Shown piece after piece: positions 1-11,135 of a DNA stretch of 64,000 bases. The translations under genes and the position numbers were made by a program. The notes below the pieces were generated by a model. That model had not been told where the DNA came from, made no database searches, and worked only from the letters and a program-made list of their open reading frames with translations. The DNA lies in assembly GCF_000735355.1 (NCBI RefSeq), contig NZ_JMPI01000042.1:1-64000 (forward strand), read 5' to 3'. The DNA is from Buttiauxella agrestis ATCC 33320 (GTDB taxonomy: Bacteria; Pseudomonadota; Gammaproteobacteria; Enterobacterales; Enterobacteriaceae). The number at the start of each line of letters is the position of its first letter. Positions within the stretch are counted from its first letter, which is position 1.

Positions 1-18
1 GGGTGAAAACCGTCAGTT

Positions 19-50
19 CCCTCTCCTGGAGGAGAGGGCTAGGGTGAGGG
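19..50. repeat. Intergenic palindromic repeat, cut by the window edge
   Basis: An 8-bp perfect inverted repeat (19-26 against 31-38, loop TGGA) is followed by a tract ending AGGGTGAGGG. The same sequence family, including the preceding GAAAACCG, recurs as a complete two-armed element at 15167-15245. The left arm here probably lies outside the window. It is downstream of ybiT and may help end its transcript. Confidence 0.7.
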
Positions 51-66
51 CGTTCTAAGCTAAAAC

Positions 67-1662
67 TTAGTTATCAATACCTTTACTGCGCAGGTAATCT
101 TCATAGCCGCCGGTAAAGTCAACCACACGCTCTGGCGAAATTTCAATCACGCGGGTGGCCAGCGAGCTCACAAATTCACGGTCGTGAGAGACAAAGATCA
201 GCGTGCCCGGGTACATTTCCAGCGCCATGTTCAGCGATTCAATGGATTCCATATCCAGGTGGTTGGTTGGTTCGTCCATGACCAGAACGTTCGGACGTTC
301 CATCATCAATTTACCAAACAACATACGGCCTTTCTCACCACCGGACAGCACCTTCGCAGGCTTTTTGATATCGTCCTGGCTGAACAACAGACGACCCAGA
401 ATGCTGCGCACCGCTTGCTCGTCGTCACCTTCTTGCATCCACTGGCTCATCCAGTCGAACACGGTCAGGTCATTTTCAAACTCGTATTCGTGATCCTGCG
501 CGTAATAGCCGATTTGCACATTCTCAGACCATTTAACTGTACCTGCGTCTGGAGCCAGTTCGGCAACCAGCGTTTTAAGCAGAGTGGTTTTACCCACGCC
601 GTTGGTACCCAGAATGGCGAGTTTCTCACCCACTTCCAGCAGCATGTTAACGCCTTTGAACAGCGGGCCGTTGTCAAAACCTTTCGCCAGTGATTCCACT
701 TCAAGCGCATTACGGAACAGTTTCTTGTCCTGCTCGAAGCGAATGAACGGGTTCTGACGGCTGGAGGCTTTAACTTCGTCGAGTTTGATTTTATCAATCT
801 GACGCGCACGAGAAGTCGCCTGGCGAGATTTCGAGGCGTTGGCACTAAAGCGGCTAACGAAGGATTGCAGGTCAGCAATCTGCGCTTTTTTCTTCGCGTT
901 ATCAGACAGCAGACGTTCACGAACTTGTGTTGCCGCCGTCATGTATTCGTCGTAGTTACCTGGATAAACGCGCAGTTCGCCGTAGTCCAGGTCCGCCATG
1001 TGCGTACAAACCATGTTCAGGAAGTGACGGTCGTGCGAAATGATGACCATGGTGCTGTTACGTTCGTTGAGAACCGTTTCCAGCCAACGAATGGTGTCGA
1101 TGTCGAGGTTGTTCGTCGGTTCATCGAGCAGCAGGATATCCGGGTTTGAGAACAGCGCCTGCGCCAGCAGCACACGCAGTTTCCAGCCTGGAGCGACTTC
1201 GCTCATCGGGCCGTAATGCTGTTCAACAGGGATCCCTACGCCAAGCAGTAATTCACCGGCACGCGCTTCGGCGGTGTAACCGTCCATTTCGCCGTAGAGA
1301 ACTTCCAGATCGGCAACTTTATAGCCGTCTTCTTCGCTCATCTCTGGCAGCGCATAAATGCGGTCGCGCTCTTCTTTTACAGCCCACAGTTCGGCATGGC
1401 CCATGATGACCGTATCGAGAACGGTGAACTTTTCAAAGGCGAACTGATCCTGACGCAATTTACCGATGCGCTCGTTAGGATCGAGTGAAACGTTACCCAG
1501 CGTTGGCTCTAAATCGCCACCGAGGATCTTCATAAAGGTAGACTTGCCGCTACCGTTGGCGCCGATCAAGCCGTAACGGTTGCCGCCGCCAAATTTGACA
1601 GAAATATTTTCAAACAACGGCTTACTGCCGAACTGCATTGTGACGTTACTGGAAACTAGCAC
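67..1662 (-). CDS. ybiT: ABC-F family ATPase YbiT
   Basis: Soluble ABC-F protein of 531 aa, a family that acts on the ribosome rather than in transport; the specific job of YbiT is not settled. Two ATPase domains are visible. The first has Walker A GANGSGKS (34-41) and Walker [12 protein letters not shown] (177-187). The second has Walker A GTNGVGKT (352-359), signature LSGGEKGRM (439-447) and Walker [11 protein letters not shown] (461-470). Between them lies the charged P-site-tRNA-interacting linker (about 245-310). The first signature is degenerate (SEVAPGW), as in E. coli YbiT. It is transcribed divergently from ldtB, the same pairing as in E. coli. Length and identity leave little doubt. 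Confidence 0.96.
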   Translation of the reverse strand: MLVSSNVTMQFGSKPLFENISVKFGGGNRYGLIGANGSGKSTFMKILGGDLEPTLGNVSLDPNERIGKLRQDQFAFEKFTVLDTVIMGHAELWAVKEERDRIYALPEMSEEDGYKVADLEVLYGEMDGYTAEARAGELLLGVGIPVEQHYGPMSEVAPGWKLRVLLAQALFSNPDILLLDEPTNNLDIDTIRWLETVLNERNSTMVIISHDRHFLNMVCTHMADLDYGELRVYPGNYDEYMTAATQVRERLLSDNAKKKAQIADLQSFVSRFSANASKSRQATSRARQIDKIKLDEVKASSRQNPFIRFEQDKKLFRNALEVESLAKGFDNGPLFKGVNMLLEVGEKLAILGTNGVGKTTLLKTLVAELAPDAGTVKWSENVQIGYYAQDHEYEFENDLTVFDWMSQWMQEGDDEQAVRSILGRLLFSQDDIKKPAKVLSGGEKGRMLFGKLMMERPNVLVMDEPTNHLDMESIESLNMALEMYPGTLIFVSHDREFVSSLATRVIEISPERVVDFTGGYEDYLRSKGIDN

Positions 1663-1775
1663 AGAGATGTCCTGATAAAATTGTAATATGTGAGATCGGG
1701 CACATTATGCCATAACTCAACGTGTAGATCGCTCTGCTTGTGCGCTGGTGATAAAATAATCAATATGCAAAAAAG

Positions 1776-1826
1776 TGTGATTTAATCCACATCTGATTTC
1801 CCTGTCTGACAGAATGCACATATAAT
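1776..1826 (+). promoter_or_regulatory. Probable ldtB promoter with CRP-like site
   Basis: A TATAAT -10 hexamer lies at 1821-1826, 64 bp before the favoured ldtB start. TGTGA-N6-CCACA at 1776-1791 matches the CRP consensus in 9 of 10 half-site positions. Its centre would be near -50 of a start site around 1833, which is not a classical CRP position, so activation is only a possibility. Confidence 0.45.
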
Positions 1827-1890
1827 GCGCGCTTAAATCGCTCCGTCTCTTCACTAACTAGCCTGCATGGCCATAAATACTTCGCATAAA

Positions 1891-2811
1891 ATGAATATGA
1901 AACTACGCACAATTTTACTGGCATTTGTGGCTGTCGTGGCTTTTAGCAAAACAGCTTCTGCCGTGACTTATCCTCTGCCAACCGATGGCAGTCGTCTGAT
2001 TGGTCAAAACCAGGTTGTTACTATCCCTGAAGGTAGCACTGCACCGCTGGAAGAATATGCGGCGCGTTACCAGATGGGCCTTTCCAACATGCTGGAAGCT
2101 AACCCAGGTGTAGACCCTTATCTGCCAAAGCCTGGCACCATCCTGAACATTCCTCAGCAGTTAATTCTGCCGGATACCGTTCATGAAGGTATCGTGATTA
2201 ACAGTGCTGAAATGCGCCTTTACTACTACCCGGCTGGCACCAACACCGTTATCGTGTTGCCAATCGGTATCGGCCAGTTGGGTAAAGATACTCCGCTGAA
2301 CTGGACCACTAAGGTAGAACGTAAGAAAGCAGGCCCGACCTGGACACCAACGGCGAAAATGCACGCAGAATATATTGCTGCCGGTACGCCGCTGCCAGCC
2401 GTTGTACCAGCCGGTCCGGATAACCCAATGGGTCTATACGCGCTGTACATTGGCCGTCTGTATGCGATTCACGGCACCAACGCCAACTTTGGTATCGGTC
2501 TGCGAGTGAGCCACGGTTGTGTGCGTCTGCGTAACGAAGACATCAAATTCCTGTTCGAGAAAGTGCCAGTCGGTACGCGTGTTCAGTTCATCAACGAACC
2601 GGTGAAAGCCACCGTTGAGCCTGATGGCACGCGCTATGTAGAAGTGCATAACCCACTGTCTACTACTGAAGAGCAGTTTAACTCAACTGAGATCGTGCCA
2701 ATCGCGCTGAAAAGCAACGTGACTGCCATTACCGCTCAGCCAGACGTTGACAGCACCGTGCTGGATCAGGCGATTCTGAACCGTTCCGGTATGCCGGTTC
2801 GTTTGAACTAA
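1891..2811 (+). CDS. ldtB: L,D-transpeptidase LdtB (YbiS)
   Basis: Periplasmic L,D-transpeptidase that attaches Braun lipoprotein to peptidoglycan. From the ATG at 1891 the protein has 306 aa, as in E. coli; an upstream in-frame ATG at 1867 would add eight residues that E. coli lacks. A signal peptide ends at ALA-type site ASA before VTYPLP. A LysM-like segment follows (about 30-92). The YkuD catalytic domain carries the conserved SHGCVRLRN motif with the nucleophilic cysteine at residue 210. A strong hairpin terminator follows directly. In E. coli the neighbour downstream is not yohJ, so this marks a synteny break. Confidence 0.95.
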   Translation: MNMKLRTILLAFVAVVAFSKTASAVTYPLPTDGSRLIGQNQVVTIPEGSTAPLEEYAARYQMGLSNMLEANPGVDPYLPKPGTILNIPQQLILPDTVHEGIVINSAEMRLYYYPAGTNTVIVLPIGIGQLGKDTPLNWTTKVERKKAGPTWTPTAKMHAEYIAAGTPLPAVVPAGPDNPMGLYALYIGRLYAIHGTNANFGIGLRVSHGCVRLRNEDIKFLFEKVPVGTRVQFINEPVKATVEPDGTRYVEVHNPLSTTEEQFNSTEIVPIALKSNVTAITAQPDVDSTVLDQAILNRSGMPVRLN

Positions 2812-2832
2812 TCGAACTTTCGAGCATAACTA

Positions 2833-2857
2833 AGCGACCTACGGGTCGCTTTTTTTA
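2833..2857 (+). terminator. ldtB intrinsic terminator
   Basis: A 6-bp GC-rich stem (2834-2839 with 2844-2849) closes a TACG tetraloop and is followed by seven T. It lies 23 bp after the ldtB stop. Confidence 0.9.
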
Positions 2858-2942
2858 TGCCTGCAAAATGGGATTTGGCAGATTGCCCAAAACATTCTGG
2901 AACGTTCCAATTTGGAATATTTGGTATGCTCATAATTCATGA

Positions 2943-2980
2943 TGTGATCGGTAGCACATTTTCAGCTTTAATTGTATGAT
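2943..2980 (+). promoter_or_regulatory. yohJK promoter with CRP site
   Basis: TGTGA-N6-GCACA at 2943-2958 matches the CRP consensus at 9 of 10 half-site positions. A TATGAT -10 hexamer lies at 2975-2980. The spacing fits a class II CRP-dependent promoter with a start near 2987-2992, just upstream of yohJ. Confidence 0.6.
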
Positions 2981-3007
2981 GAATGCGTTTCTTAAAGGGT
3001 CATCACC

Positions 3008-3409
3008 ATGCGTAATTCGCTCACCGTAATTTGGCAGTACCTGCGTTCATTTGTATTAATTTACATATGCTTATATGTGGGCATTGCTATTGCATCGCTG
3101 TTGCCGATCACCATTCCTGGCAGCATTATCGGCATGTTAATTCTGTTTGTTTTGCTCTCTCTGCAAATCCTGCCAGCGAAATGGGTTAAACCAAGTTGCC
3201 ACCTGCTGATTCGTTATATGGCGTTGCTCTTTGTACCGATTGGTGTGGGCGTCATGCAGTATGTTGATGTGATAAAACAGCAATTTGGCCCGGTGGTTGT
3301 CTCCTGCTTTATCAGTACCTTAGTGGTATTAGTTATCGTGAGCTGGAGTTCTCATTTGGTTCACGGCGAACGTAAAGTCGTGGGTGAAAGCGAGGGTGAA
3401 ACAAAATGA
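3008..3409 (+). CDS. yohJ: LrgA/CidA family membrane protein YohJ
   Basis: Small inner-membrane protein of 133 aa with about four hydrophobic helices and the family signature [11 protein letters not shown] (37-47). It forms a two-gene unit with yohK, overlapping it by 4 bp (ATGA). LrgA/LrgB pairs were first linked to murein hydrolase export in Gram-positive bacteria. More recent work on relatives points to transport of small organic acids, so the exact substrate here is inferred. A CRP-like site upstream suggests catabolite control. E. coli YohJ has 132 aa and nearly the same sequence. Confidence 0.93.
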   Translation: MRNSLTVIWQYLRSFVLIYICLYVGIAIASLLPITIPGSIIGMLILFVLLSLQILPAKWVKPSCHLLIRYMALLFVPIGVGVMQYVDVIKQQFGPVVVSCFISTLVVLVIVSWSSHLVHGERKVVGESEGETK

Positions 3410-4101
3410 TGCATCATATCTGGTGGTCTTTACCTTTAACGCTGGTGACCTTCTTTCTCGCCCGCCAAATCGGAATGCGTTATAAGTCGCCGCTGCTGAA
3501 CCCGTTACTGGTTTCGATGATTGTTATCATCCCTATTCTGGTGTTTACCGGAACGCCCTATGATCACTATTTCGCTGGCAGTAAAGTGCTGAACGATTTG
3601 CTACAACCGGCGGTAGTTGCCCTCGCATTCCCACTGTATGAACAGCTTCACCAGATTCGTGCACGCTGGAAATCCATTATCACTATCTGTTTTATTGGCA
3701 GCATGGTCGCGATGATTACCGGTACATCGGTTGCATTATTAATGGGTGCCACACCACAAATCGCCGCGTCAATCTTGCCTAAATCTGTCACCACACCGAT
3801 TGCCATGGCTGTGGGCGGCAGTATAGGCGGCATCCCGGCAATTAGCGCCGTCTGCGTGATTTTCGTGGGGATTCTGGGCGCGGTATTTGGCCATAGCATT
3901 CTGAATCTAATGGGTATTAAAACCAAAGCGTCGCGCGGCCTGTCGATGGGTGCTGCCTCTCACGCCCTTGGGACTGCGCGTTGTGCTGAACTGGATTTCC
4001 AGGAAGGCGCATTCAGCTCACTGGCGCTGGTGATTTGCGGCATTATTACGTCGCTGGTTGCCCCATTCTTATTCCCGGTGATTTTGGCTGTATTTGGTTA
4101 A
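3406..4101 (+). CDS. yohK: LrgB family membrane protein YohK
   Basis: Inner-membrane protein of 231 aa, the same length as E. coli YohK, with six to seven hydrophobic segments. The glycine-rich signature [14 protein letters not shown] (143-156) and the [10 protein letters not shown] segment (184-193) are typical of LrgB. It is translated from an ATGA overlap with yohJ and should act with it as one membrane system. Its role (metabolite transport or export) is inferred from the family. Confidence 0.94.
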   Translation: MMHHIWWSLPLTLVTFFLARQIGMRYKSPLLNPLLVSMIVIIPILVFTGTPYDHYFAGSKVLNDLLQPAVVALAFPLYEQLHQIRARWKSIITICFIGSMVAMITGTSVALLMGATPQIAASILPKSVTTPIAMAVGGSIGGIPAISAVCVIFVGILGAVFGHSILNLMGIKTKASRGLSMGAASHALGTARCAELDFQEGAFSSLALVICGIITSLVAPFLFPVILAVFG

Positions 4102-4155
4102 AACTTGCGAGAGATCGCGCAATTTCATTCTTTATTTCATAAGTTGCATTTGTAA

Positions 4156-4198
4156 TTAGAGAAAGATCACATATAAAGCCCATACAGAACCGTAAACT
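4156..4198 (+). promoter_or_regulatory. cdd promoter region with CRP site
   Basis: AGATCACATATAAAGCC is the same block found before E. coli cdd, which is controlled by CRP and CytR. The TCACA half-site is at 4167-4171, with a weak left half at 4156-4160. A TAAACT -10-like hexamer at 4193-4198 stands at class II spacing from it. Confidence 0.55.
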
Positions 4199-4231
4199 AC
4201 GGTTCAATTACTTGTTATGAGGCTACGATCC

Positions 4232-5116
4232 ATGCGCTCACGTTTTCAGGCTGCTCTCGCACAACTCCCGGCTTCACTGCAAGCCGCTTTGCAACCCTTG
4301 ATTGCTGATGCCCACTTCCCGGCGATGTTTAGCGCTACTGAAGTGGAATCATTGAAAACCCAGACCGGGTTTGATGATGACGCGCTGGCATTTGCTTTGC
4401 TGCCGCTTGCAGCAGCCTGTGCCCGCGCGGATTTGTCGCAGTTCTATGTGGGTGCGGTAGCGCGTGGCGTCAGCGGAAATCTCTATTTCGGCGGCAATAT
4501 GGAGTTTCTTGGCTCCACCATGCAGCAAACCGTTCATGCCGAGCAAAGTGCAATTACCCATGCGTGGATGCGTGGCGAAAAAGCCCTCGCCGCGATTACC
4601 GTCAACTATACGCCGTGTGGCCATTGCCGCCAGTTTATGAATGAACTGAACAGCGGCGTGGCATTGCGCATTAATTTGCCGGGCCGCAAGCCTGCAACTC
4701 TTGGCGACTATCTGCCAGACGCATTTGGTCCGCGTGATTTAGAAATCAAAACGTTGCTGCTGGATGAAATGGATCATGGTTTTACGCTGCAAGGCGATGA
4801 ACTCAGCCATGCCGCCATCACGGCCGCAAACCGCAGCCATGCGCCTTACAGTAATGCGCCTTCGGGTGTTGCGCTGGAAATGCGCGATGGGACAATTTTC
4901 ACCGGTAGTTATGCGGAAAACGCCGCATTCAACCCTTCCCTACCCCCGCTGCAAGCTGCGCTGAATCTGTTGAGCCTTTCCGGCTACGATTACAATGATA
5001 TCCAGCGCGCGATTCTGGCTGAAAAAGCCGAAGCGCCATTGACACAATGGGACGCGACAGCCGCCACGTTAAAAGCGTTGGGCTGTATGAATATCGACCG
5101 CGCACTGTTGAATTGA
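4232..5116 (+). CDS. cdd: Cytidine deaminase
   Basis: Cytosolic zinc enzyme converting cytidine and deoxycytidine to uridine and deoxyuridine for pyrimidine salvage. From the ATG at 4232 (preceded by GAGG) it has 294 aa, exactly the E. coli length; an in-frame ATG at 4217 is less likely because the GAGG lies within it. The zinc ligands and proton shuttle fall at the canonical places: H102, E104 (HAEQSA) and C129, C132 (PCGHC). The C-terminal half is the inactive repeat of the dimeric-type enzyme. It follows yohJK as in E. coli. Confidence 0.97.
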   Translation: MRSRFQAALAQLPASLQAALQPLIADAHFPAMFSATEVESLKTQTGFDDDALAFALLPLAAACARADLSQFYVGAVARGVSGNLYFGGNMEFLGSTMQQTVHAEQSAITHAWMRGEKALAAITVNYTPCGHCRQFMNELNSGVALRINLPGRKPATLGDYLPDAFGPRDLEIKTLLLDEMDHGFTLQGDELSHAAITAANRSHAPYSNAPSGVALEMRDGTIFTGSYAENAAFNPSLPPLQAALNLLSLSGYDYNDIQRAILAEKAEAPLTQWDATAATLKALGCMNIDRALLN

Positions 5117-5121
5117 TGAAA

Positions 5122-5160
5122 CCAATGCGGGCGCAAGAGCGCTCGCATTGGCGATTTTTA
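5122..5160 (+). terminator. cdd terminator
   Basis: A long stem (5122-5134 with 5139-5151, one G/T mismatch) with an AAGA loop is followed by CGATTTTT. It lies five bases after the cdd stop. Confidence 0.75.
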
Positions 5161-5217
5161 GTCCAACCAATTCCGCGAATCTTGCTCTTAACCACCAGGT
5201 AAAGTAGCCTTGGATAA

Positions 5218-5967
<750 letters not shown>

Positions 5968-5973
5968 AGTGCA

Positions 5974-6006
5974 TAAAAAAACCCGCACATATCGTCCTGT
6001 GCGGGT
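5974..6006. terminator. Bidirectional terminator between sanA and mglC
   Basis: An 8-bp perfect stem (5982-5989 with 5998-6005) is flanked by seven A on the left. Read leftward it gives a GC stem plus T-run and should end the mgl transcript; sanA converges on it from the other side. Confidence 0.8.
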
Positions 6007-6024
6007 CTTGGTAAACCGTAGAGA

Positions 6025-7035
6025 TTACTTCTTACGAGCGTATTTCAGTGAATCCAGCGCGACCGCGAAGATAATAATCGCGCCCTTGATAATGTACTGC
6101 CAGTAAGGGTTCACGCCGATATACGTCAGGCCGTAGTTGATCACCGTAAAGATGATAACACCAGTTACGACACCTACCACCGTTCCCACACCGCCGCTGA
6201 ATGACACACCGCCAACCACGCACGCCGCAATCGCATCCAGTTCGTACATAAAGCCGAGGTTGTTGGTCGCAGAACCGATACGGCCCGCTTCTAACATCCC
6301 GCCGAACGCGTAGAACACACCAGACAGCGCGTAAATCATGATCAGGTTCAGGGCAACGTTTACACCAGAAACTTTAGCCGCTTCAGGATTACCACCGATG
6401 GCGAAGATGTTCTTACCAAAGCGCGTTTTGTTCCACAGTACCCAGACAAAGCCAATCGCAATCAACGCATAGAATGTGATGTACGAGAGCTTAAAGTTAC
6501 CCATCTTGATAAAGCCCTGGGTAAAGGTCGAGAACCCGCTGTCGAACCCGGCAATTGGCGACGCACCAACAAAGTCGTAATACAGGGAGTTGATACCATA
6601 AACGATAATCATGGTGCCCAATGTGGTGATAAACGGCGTCACATTCAGGTAAGCGATGATAATACCGTTAACCAGACCAATGATGGCGCCAATCGCACAG
6701 ACGATCAGGATAACCACCGGAATAGGCATGGTGCTCATTTCAGGGAAAACTTTGTTCACGTTTTCCATGGACTGCAAAAGCGTTGCTGCAACGACCGCAG
6801 CCAGGCCAACCTGACGACCCGCCGAAAGGTCAGTACCCTGGGTCACAATCAGCCCCGCCACACCCAGTGCAATAATAATACGCACTGATGATTGGGTCAG
6901 AATGTTACTTAAGTTCATCAAGCTTAAAAACGTGGGATCCTGGAAAATAATAATCGCCAGCAAGACCAGCAAAACGACATAAATGCCGCCTTCTTTCAGA
7001 TAAGTTAGAAAACTTTTCTTATTTAACGCACTCAT
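6025..7035 (-). CDS. mglC: Galactose/methyl-galactoside ABC transporter permease
   Basis: Membrane subunit of the high-affinity MglBAC importer for D-galactose and beta-methyl-galactoside. The 336 aa match E. coli MglC in length. It is a BPD_transp_2 family permease with about ten hydrophobic segments and the conserved glycine-rich cytoplasmic stretch GIGGNPEAAKVSGV that contacts the ATPase. It is the last gene of mglBAC, 20 bp after mglA, and ends at a strong terminator. Confidence 0.97.
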   Translation of the reverse strand: MSALNKKSFLTYLKEGGIYVVLLVLLAIIIFQDPTFLSLMNLSNILTQSSVRIIIALGVAGLIVTQGTDLSAGRQVGLAAVVAATLLQSMENVNKVFPEMSTMPIPVVILIVCAIGAIIGLVNGIIIAYLNVTPFITTLGTMIIVYGINSLYYDFVGASPIAGFDSGFSTFTQGFIKMGNFKLSYITFYALIAIGFVWVLWNKTRFGKNIFAIGGNPEAAKVSGVNVALNLIMIYALSGVFYAFGGMLEAGRIGSATNNLGFMYELDAIAACVVGGVSFSGGVGTVVGVVTGVIIFTVINYGLTYIGVNPYWQYIIKGAIIIFAVALDSLKYARKK

Positions 7036-7055
7036 TTTTAATAGCCCCTAAATTA

Positions 7056-8576
7056 TCAAAGGTGCACAGACGCAAGACGTAATATTTCGTTCTGCGTGGT
7101 TGTTTTAGTGTCTACAATTCCGGCAACAAGACCATTGCTCATGACCAGAATACGATCTGTAATCCCTAACAACTCCGGCATTTCGGACGAAATAATGATG
7201 ATTCCTTTCCCTTTCTTGGCAAGCTCAGCGATTAACTGATAAATTTCAAATTTAGCGCCGACATCAATCCCACGGGTTGGCTCATCCAGCATTAAAATTT
7301 CTGGCTGTGTTAATAACCAACGTCCAATAATAACTTTCTGTTGATTACCACCGGACAGCGAACCAATAGAAGTACGATGACCAGGTGTTTTTACACGCAT
7401 TGAGTCGATTACCCATTGGGTATCGCTTTTCATGCGCGAATTATCTAATAAACCAACTTTGTTTTTATAATTACGAATATTAGAAATCAGCGAGTTAAAG
7501 CCGATATCCAGGTACGCATAAATACCGGTTGAACGACGCTCTTCTGTGACCAACGCAAAACCGTGGTTAATCGCTTCATTCGCCGAATGGTTATTAATTT
7601 TTTTGCCGTGCAACATAATGGTGCCGTCAGACTTCTCACGGATACCAAATAACGTTTCGACAATATCAGTACGTTTTGCACCGACCAGACCGGCAATGCC
7701 GAGAATTTCCCCTTTATGCAAATCAAAGGAGACATCACGAATCGAAGGCTGGCGCAAAGAAGTGAGGTTGCGCACTTCCAAAATCACTTCACCCGGCACG
7801 TTTTCTTTTGTCGGGAAACGTTGGTTCAGGGAACGGCCAACCATCATGGAGATAATTTTATCCATGTCCAACCCTTCTAAAGGTTGGGTGGCAATCCACT
7901 GTCCGTCACGCAAGATGGTGATTTCATCACACAACTGGAAGATCTCTTCCATTTTGTGAGATATATAAACAATGCCGCAGCCGCGCTCTTTTAACTTACG
8001 AATGATTTTGAAAAGGTGATTAACTTCCTTTTCTGTCAGTGAGGATGTTGGCTCATCCATAATGACGATTTTGGCATTGTAAGAAAACGCTTTAGCGATT
8101 TCGATCATCTGCATTTGCGATACTGACAAAGTGCCCACGCGAGCTTTAGGGTCAATATCAATATCCAGTTCATCGAAGATGTGTTTGGTATCGCGGTACA
8201 TTTTGTCTTGATCGACAAATACACCTTTGGTTGGGTAACGCCCCAGCCACATGTTATCCATTACGGTGCGTTGTAAAACCAGGTTTAATTCCTGATGCAC
8301 CATGGAGATACCATTTTCCAGCGCCTCTTTAGTGCTGGAAAAGTTAACTTCTTGTCCCTGAAAAAGAATGCTGCCGGAATCTTTGCTGTAGATCCCAAAA
8401 AGACATTTTAATAATGTTGATTTGCCTGCGCCGTTCTCACCCATTAATGCGTGAATGGAATGAGGACGAACTTTTAAATTAACATTATCCAGTGCCTTAA
8501 CGCCGGGGAATGATTTATTAATGTTGGTCATTTCCAACAAATATTCCGACGACTGATTTGTATTTGTGTCAACCAT
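7056..8576 (-). CDS. mglA: Galactose/methyl-galactoside ABC transporter ATPase
   Basis: Duplicated ABC ATPase energising MglC. The ATG at 8576 gives 506 aa as in E. coli; the frame stays open to 8642 but that extension has no counterpart. The first domain has Walker A GENGAGKS (46-53) and [10 protein letters not shown]. The second has [10 protein letters not shown] and [11 protein letters not shown] but a degenerate Walker A (GLVGAKRTD), normal for sugar ABC ATPases of this class. A 92-bp gap with a stem-loop separates it from mglB, consistent with lower expression than the binding protein. Confidence 0.97.
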   Translation of the reverse strand: MVDTNTNQSSEYLLEMTNINKSFPGVKALDNVNLKVRPHSIHALMGENGAGKSTLLKCLFGIYSKDSGSILFQGQEVNFSSTKEALENGISMVHQELNLVLQRTVMDNMWLGRYPTKGVFVDQDKMYRDTKHIFDELDIDIDPKARVGTLSVSQMQMIEIAKAFSYNAKIVIMDEPTSSLTEKEVNHLFKIIRKLKERGCGIVYISHKMEEIFQLCDEITILRDGQWIATQPLEGLDMDKIISMMVGRSLNQRFPTKENVPGEVILEVRNLTSLRQPSIRDVSFDLHKGEILGIAGLVGAKRTDIVETLFGIREKSDGTIMLHGKKINNHSANEAINHGFALVTEERRSTGIYAYLDIGFNSLISNIRNYKNKVGLLDNSRMKSDTQWVIDSMRVKTPGHRTSIGSLSGGNQQKVIIGRWLLTQPEILMLDEPTRGIDVGAKFEIYQLIAELAKKGKGIIIISSEMPELLGITDRILVMSNGLVAGIVDTKTTTQNEILRLASVHL

Positions 8577-8611
8577 AGTTATACCTGTGTGGCTGATTAT
8601 CATGCCTGATA

Positions 8612-8631
8612 CCGGGCGAAAATTCGCCCGG
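8612..8631. repeat. Intercistronic stem-loop between mglB and mglA
   Basis: Perfect 9-bp inverted repeat (8612-8620 with 8623-8631), GC-rich and REP-like, without a T-run. In this position such hairpins usually protect the 3' end of the upstream mglB message, giving excess binding protein; that role is inferred. Confidence 0.7.
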
Positions 8632-8668
8632 ATTCGACACACTTAAAGCCATATCCTGAACGGGATAC

Positions 8669-9667
8669 TTATTTACCGACGAATTGAGCCAGGTTGTCTT
8701 TATCAACACCAACGTAAGGAATACGGACAATTTTGTCTTCGATTTTCCAGTTAGTGCCTTCTGCTGCTGGTTTGCCAGCGGCCAGGTTTTTCACCAGATC
8801 GAAGGTTGCTTTAGCCTGGTTGTTCGCATCGTTCAGAACAGTACCGGCCATTGCGCCAGATTTAACCATTGCCAACGCTTCTGGCAGGGCATCCACACCG
8901 AAGACTGGAATAGAAGATTTGTTATGTGCTTTCAACGCTTCTACAGCACCCATTGCCATCGCATCGTTGTTGGCGATAACCACTTCGATTTTGTTAGCAT
9001 TCGGGCCAGACAACCATGCGTCCATCTTATCTTTCGCCTGAGCGGTGTCCCACATTGCGGTATCTAACTGCAGTTGTTGGGTTTTCAGACCTTTGTTGTT
9101 CAGCTCTTTGATAACGTAAGTGGTACGAGCTTCAGCATCCGGGTGGCCTGGCTCGCCTTTGAGCAGAACGAATTGAACCTGACCATCTTTGTTCAGATCC
9201 CACGCTGGGTTTGCTGCCCAATGTTTAGCAATCAGGTCGCCCTGAATAACACCGGATTCTTTAGAGTCGGTACCTACGTAGTAAGCTTTATCGTAGCTAT
9301 CCAGCGCTTTACGAGAAGGCTCTTTGTTGTAAAACACGATTGGTACGTTCTGACCACGGGCTTTTTCGATAACAGTGCCAGCAGCAGCAGGGTCAACCAG
9401 GTTGATTGCCAGACCTTTCACGCCTTTTGCCAACAGCACGTCAATCTGATCGTTCTGCTTGGATTGGTCGTTCTGGGAGTCGTTCATCAGCAGTTCTACA
9501 TCTGGAGATGCTTTTGCGTCTTTTTCGATTGCCTTGCGCACGACCGACATAAAGTTATCGTCGTATTTATAAATGGTCACACCAATACGGGTATCAGCTG
9601 CATGAGCGGCTGCGCCAAACAACATGCAGGACATAATGGCGGACAGGGTCAAAACCTTCTTATTCAT
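8669..9667 (-). CDS. mglB: Periplasmic D-galactose/glucose-binding protein
   Basis: Substrate receptor for MglAC and, in E. coli, for galactose chemotaxis through Trg. The 332-aa precursor has a clear signal peptide cut after AHA at residue 23, leaving [10 protein letters not shown]. The type I periplasmic fold signatures [16 protein letters not shown] (calcium loop) and [13 protein letters not shown] are present. It is the first gene of the operon, about 210 nt after the predicted start site. Confidence 0.97.
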   Translation of the reverse strand: MNKKVLTLSAIMSCMLFGAAAHAADTRIGVTIYKYDDNFMSVVRKAIEKDAKASPDVELLMNDSQNDQSKQNDQIDVLLAKGVKGLAINLVDPAAAGTVIEKARGQNVPIVFYNKEPSRKALDSYDKAYYVGTDSKESGVIQGDLIAKHWAANPAWDLNKDGQVQFVLLKGEPGHPDAEARTTYVIKELNNKGLKTQQLQLDTAMWDTAQAKDKMDAWLSGPNANKIEVVIANNDAMAMGAVEALKAHNKSSIPVFGVDALPEALAMVKSGAMAGTVLNDANNQAKATFDLVKNLAAGKPAAEGTNWKIEDKIVRIPYVGVDKDNLAQFVGK

Positions 9668-9883
9668 GGTATCTCCGGTTTTTTTGCAGGGTAGTTCAGT
9701 GGTATTCAGGCAGGCAGCATTGTTAAGAAAACGTTACTGAGTGCCGAAAATTTTTCTCTGTTAAAAAAACTCTTCCGTGTTTCGTAACGATCCATAACTG
9801 CTTTTTTGATAGTTTTGGCTTAATACCTATACGTAAACTGATTAATCACCGTTACATATAGTTTCAGCTTATAAAACGCTGAC

Positions 9884-9944
9884 ATCATAGTCATCGCAAT
9901 GTTAATTAACTGTGAATTTACTCACAAATTGAAACCGGTTACAT
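9884..9944 (-). promoter_or_regulatory. mglBAC promoter: GalR/S operator, CRP site and -10
   Basis: On the minus strand, in order: a GalR/GalS operator at 9929-9944 (14 of 16 consensus positions), a perfect TGTGA-N6-TCACA CRP site at 9911-9926, and a TATGAT -10 at 9884-9889. CRP would be centred at about -41.5 and the operator near -60 from a start at about 9877. This is the layout known for gal-regulon promoters. Confidence 0.85.
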
Positions 9945-9956
9945 AAAAGACTTTAT

Positions 9957-10979
9957 TCAGAGAGTGATCGGTGCCGCAATTTGGCGAGGAGCCACTGAAT
10001 GACGGCGGACTAATGTCGGCATAAAACAGTGTGTTGCACCATTATCGAGCGTCCCTGCGGCGCCCTGTAACGCCAGTTCAGTCGCCAGACGTGCCATTGA
10101 AACAATGGGGTAACGCACCGTTGTGAGTTGCGGATCGGTGTAACGCGCGATAGGAATATCATCAAAGCCAATGATGGATACATGGTGCGGCACGACAATC
10201 CCGTTATCTTTCAAGGCAGTTAACGCACCTGCGGCCATGCTGTCGTTGTAGGCAAACACCGCACTGAGTTGCAAATTGCGCCCAAGCAGCTCCACCATCG
10301 CCGCTTCGCCACCCTGCATATCCGGCGAACCGACGCCAACCCAGCTTTCCGGCGGGGTGATCCCCTGCTCGGTCATGCCCCGCATCCACCCTTCCCGGCG
10401 TTGGGCGTTATCTTCAATTGCGTGACTTGAGGCCAGATAACCAATGCGCTGATGGCCCTGATTAAACAGCATTCGTGTTGCCATTAAGGCACCGCTGACG
10501 TTATCCAGCCCCACGCAGCGATGCTCATAACCTGGCACAATGCGATTGACCAAAACCATGCCTGGAATTTGATCAAGGAATTCACCCAGCTCTTGATCGC
10601 GGAGCGCTTTAGCATGAACAATCAATGCGTTACAGCGCTGACGAATCAACACTTCAATGGCATGACGTTCTTTTTCTTCCTGGTGGTAGCTATTGCCAAT
10701 CAGAACGTATTTGTTGTGCTGCTGCGCCACAACATCCACGGCTTTGACCAACGCACCAAAGAACGGATCGGAAACATCCATGACCACCACGCCGATGGTG
10801 TCGCTCACCTGCGTGGCTAACGCCTGGGCGTTGGCATTCGGGCGATATCCCAGTTGCGCCACCGCCTGCATTACAGTTTCACGCGTGTCGGCGCTGACTA
10901 ATGCGCTGTTATTGAGTACGCGGGATACTGTCGCCACGGAGACGCCGGCGATTCGGGCAACGTCACGAATGGTGATCAT
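9957..10979 (-). CDS. galS: Galactose isorepressor GalS
   Basis: LacI-family repressor of the mgl operon and partner of GalR. The start at 10979 gives [20 protein letters not shown], the E. coli N-terminus with its helix-turn-helix; the frame extends further upstream to 11036. The remaining 340 aa form the sugar-binding core ([15 protein letters not shown] and [13 protein letters not shown]). It lies upstream of mglB in the same direction, with its own operator and CRP site at 11071-11105, indicating autoregulation. Confidence 0.96.
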   Translation of the reverse strand: MITIRDVARIAGVSVATVSRVLNNSALVSADTRETVMQAVAQLGYRPNANAQALATQVSDTIGVVVMDVSDPFFGALVKAVDVVAQQHNKYVLIGNSYHQEEKERHAIEVLIRQRCNALIVHAKALRDQELGEFLDQIPGMVLVNRIVPGYEHRCVGLDNVSGALMATRMLFNQGHQRIGYLASSHAIEDNAQRREGWMRGMTEQGITPPESWVGVGSPDMQGGEAAMVELLGRNLQLSAVFAYNDSMAAGALTALKDNGIVVPHHVSIIGFDDIPIARYTDPQLTTVRYPIVSMARLATELALQGAAGTLDNGATHCFMPTLVRRHSVAPRQIAAPITL

Positions 10980-11070
10980 AGGTATCGACCTGACGCTGGA
11001 GGAATAAGTCTCATGGATGCACCCTGTATTTGGCAAGGTGGCTATTTTGGCAGTGAGTTGTGAATGACTA

Positions 11071-11105
11071 CGTGAGGATGATCACATCAATGAAAACGGT
11101 TACAT
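11071..11105 (-). promoter_or_regulatory. galS promoter region: operator and CRP site
   Basis: A GalR/GalS operator at 11090-11105 closely resembles the mgl operator. A CRP site (CGTGA-N6-TCACA) lies at 11071-11086. Their centres are 19 bp apart, as at galE. A start near 11037 would place them at -60.5 and -41.5. Confidence 0.75.
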
Positions 11106-11135
11106 ACATATCGTTAACGTTTGTGATGTATATCA

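Noticed and set aside
184-693. Plus-strand ORF (169 aa) inside ybiT
   Set aside because: Antisense shadow of an ABC-F gene; no start signals.
9074-9694. Plus-strand ORF (206 aa) across mglB
   Set aside because: Antisense shadow of mglB with no domain and no promoter.
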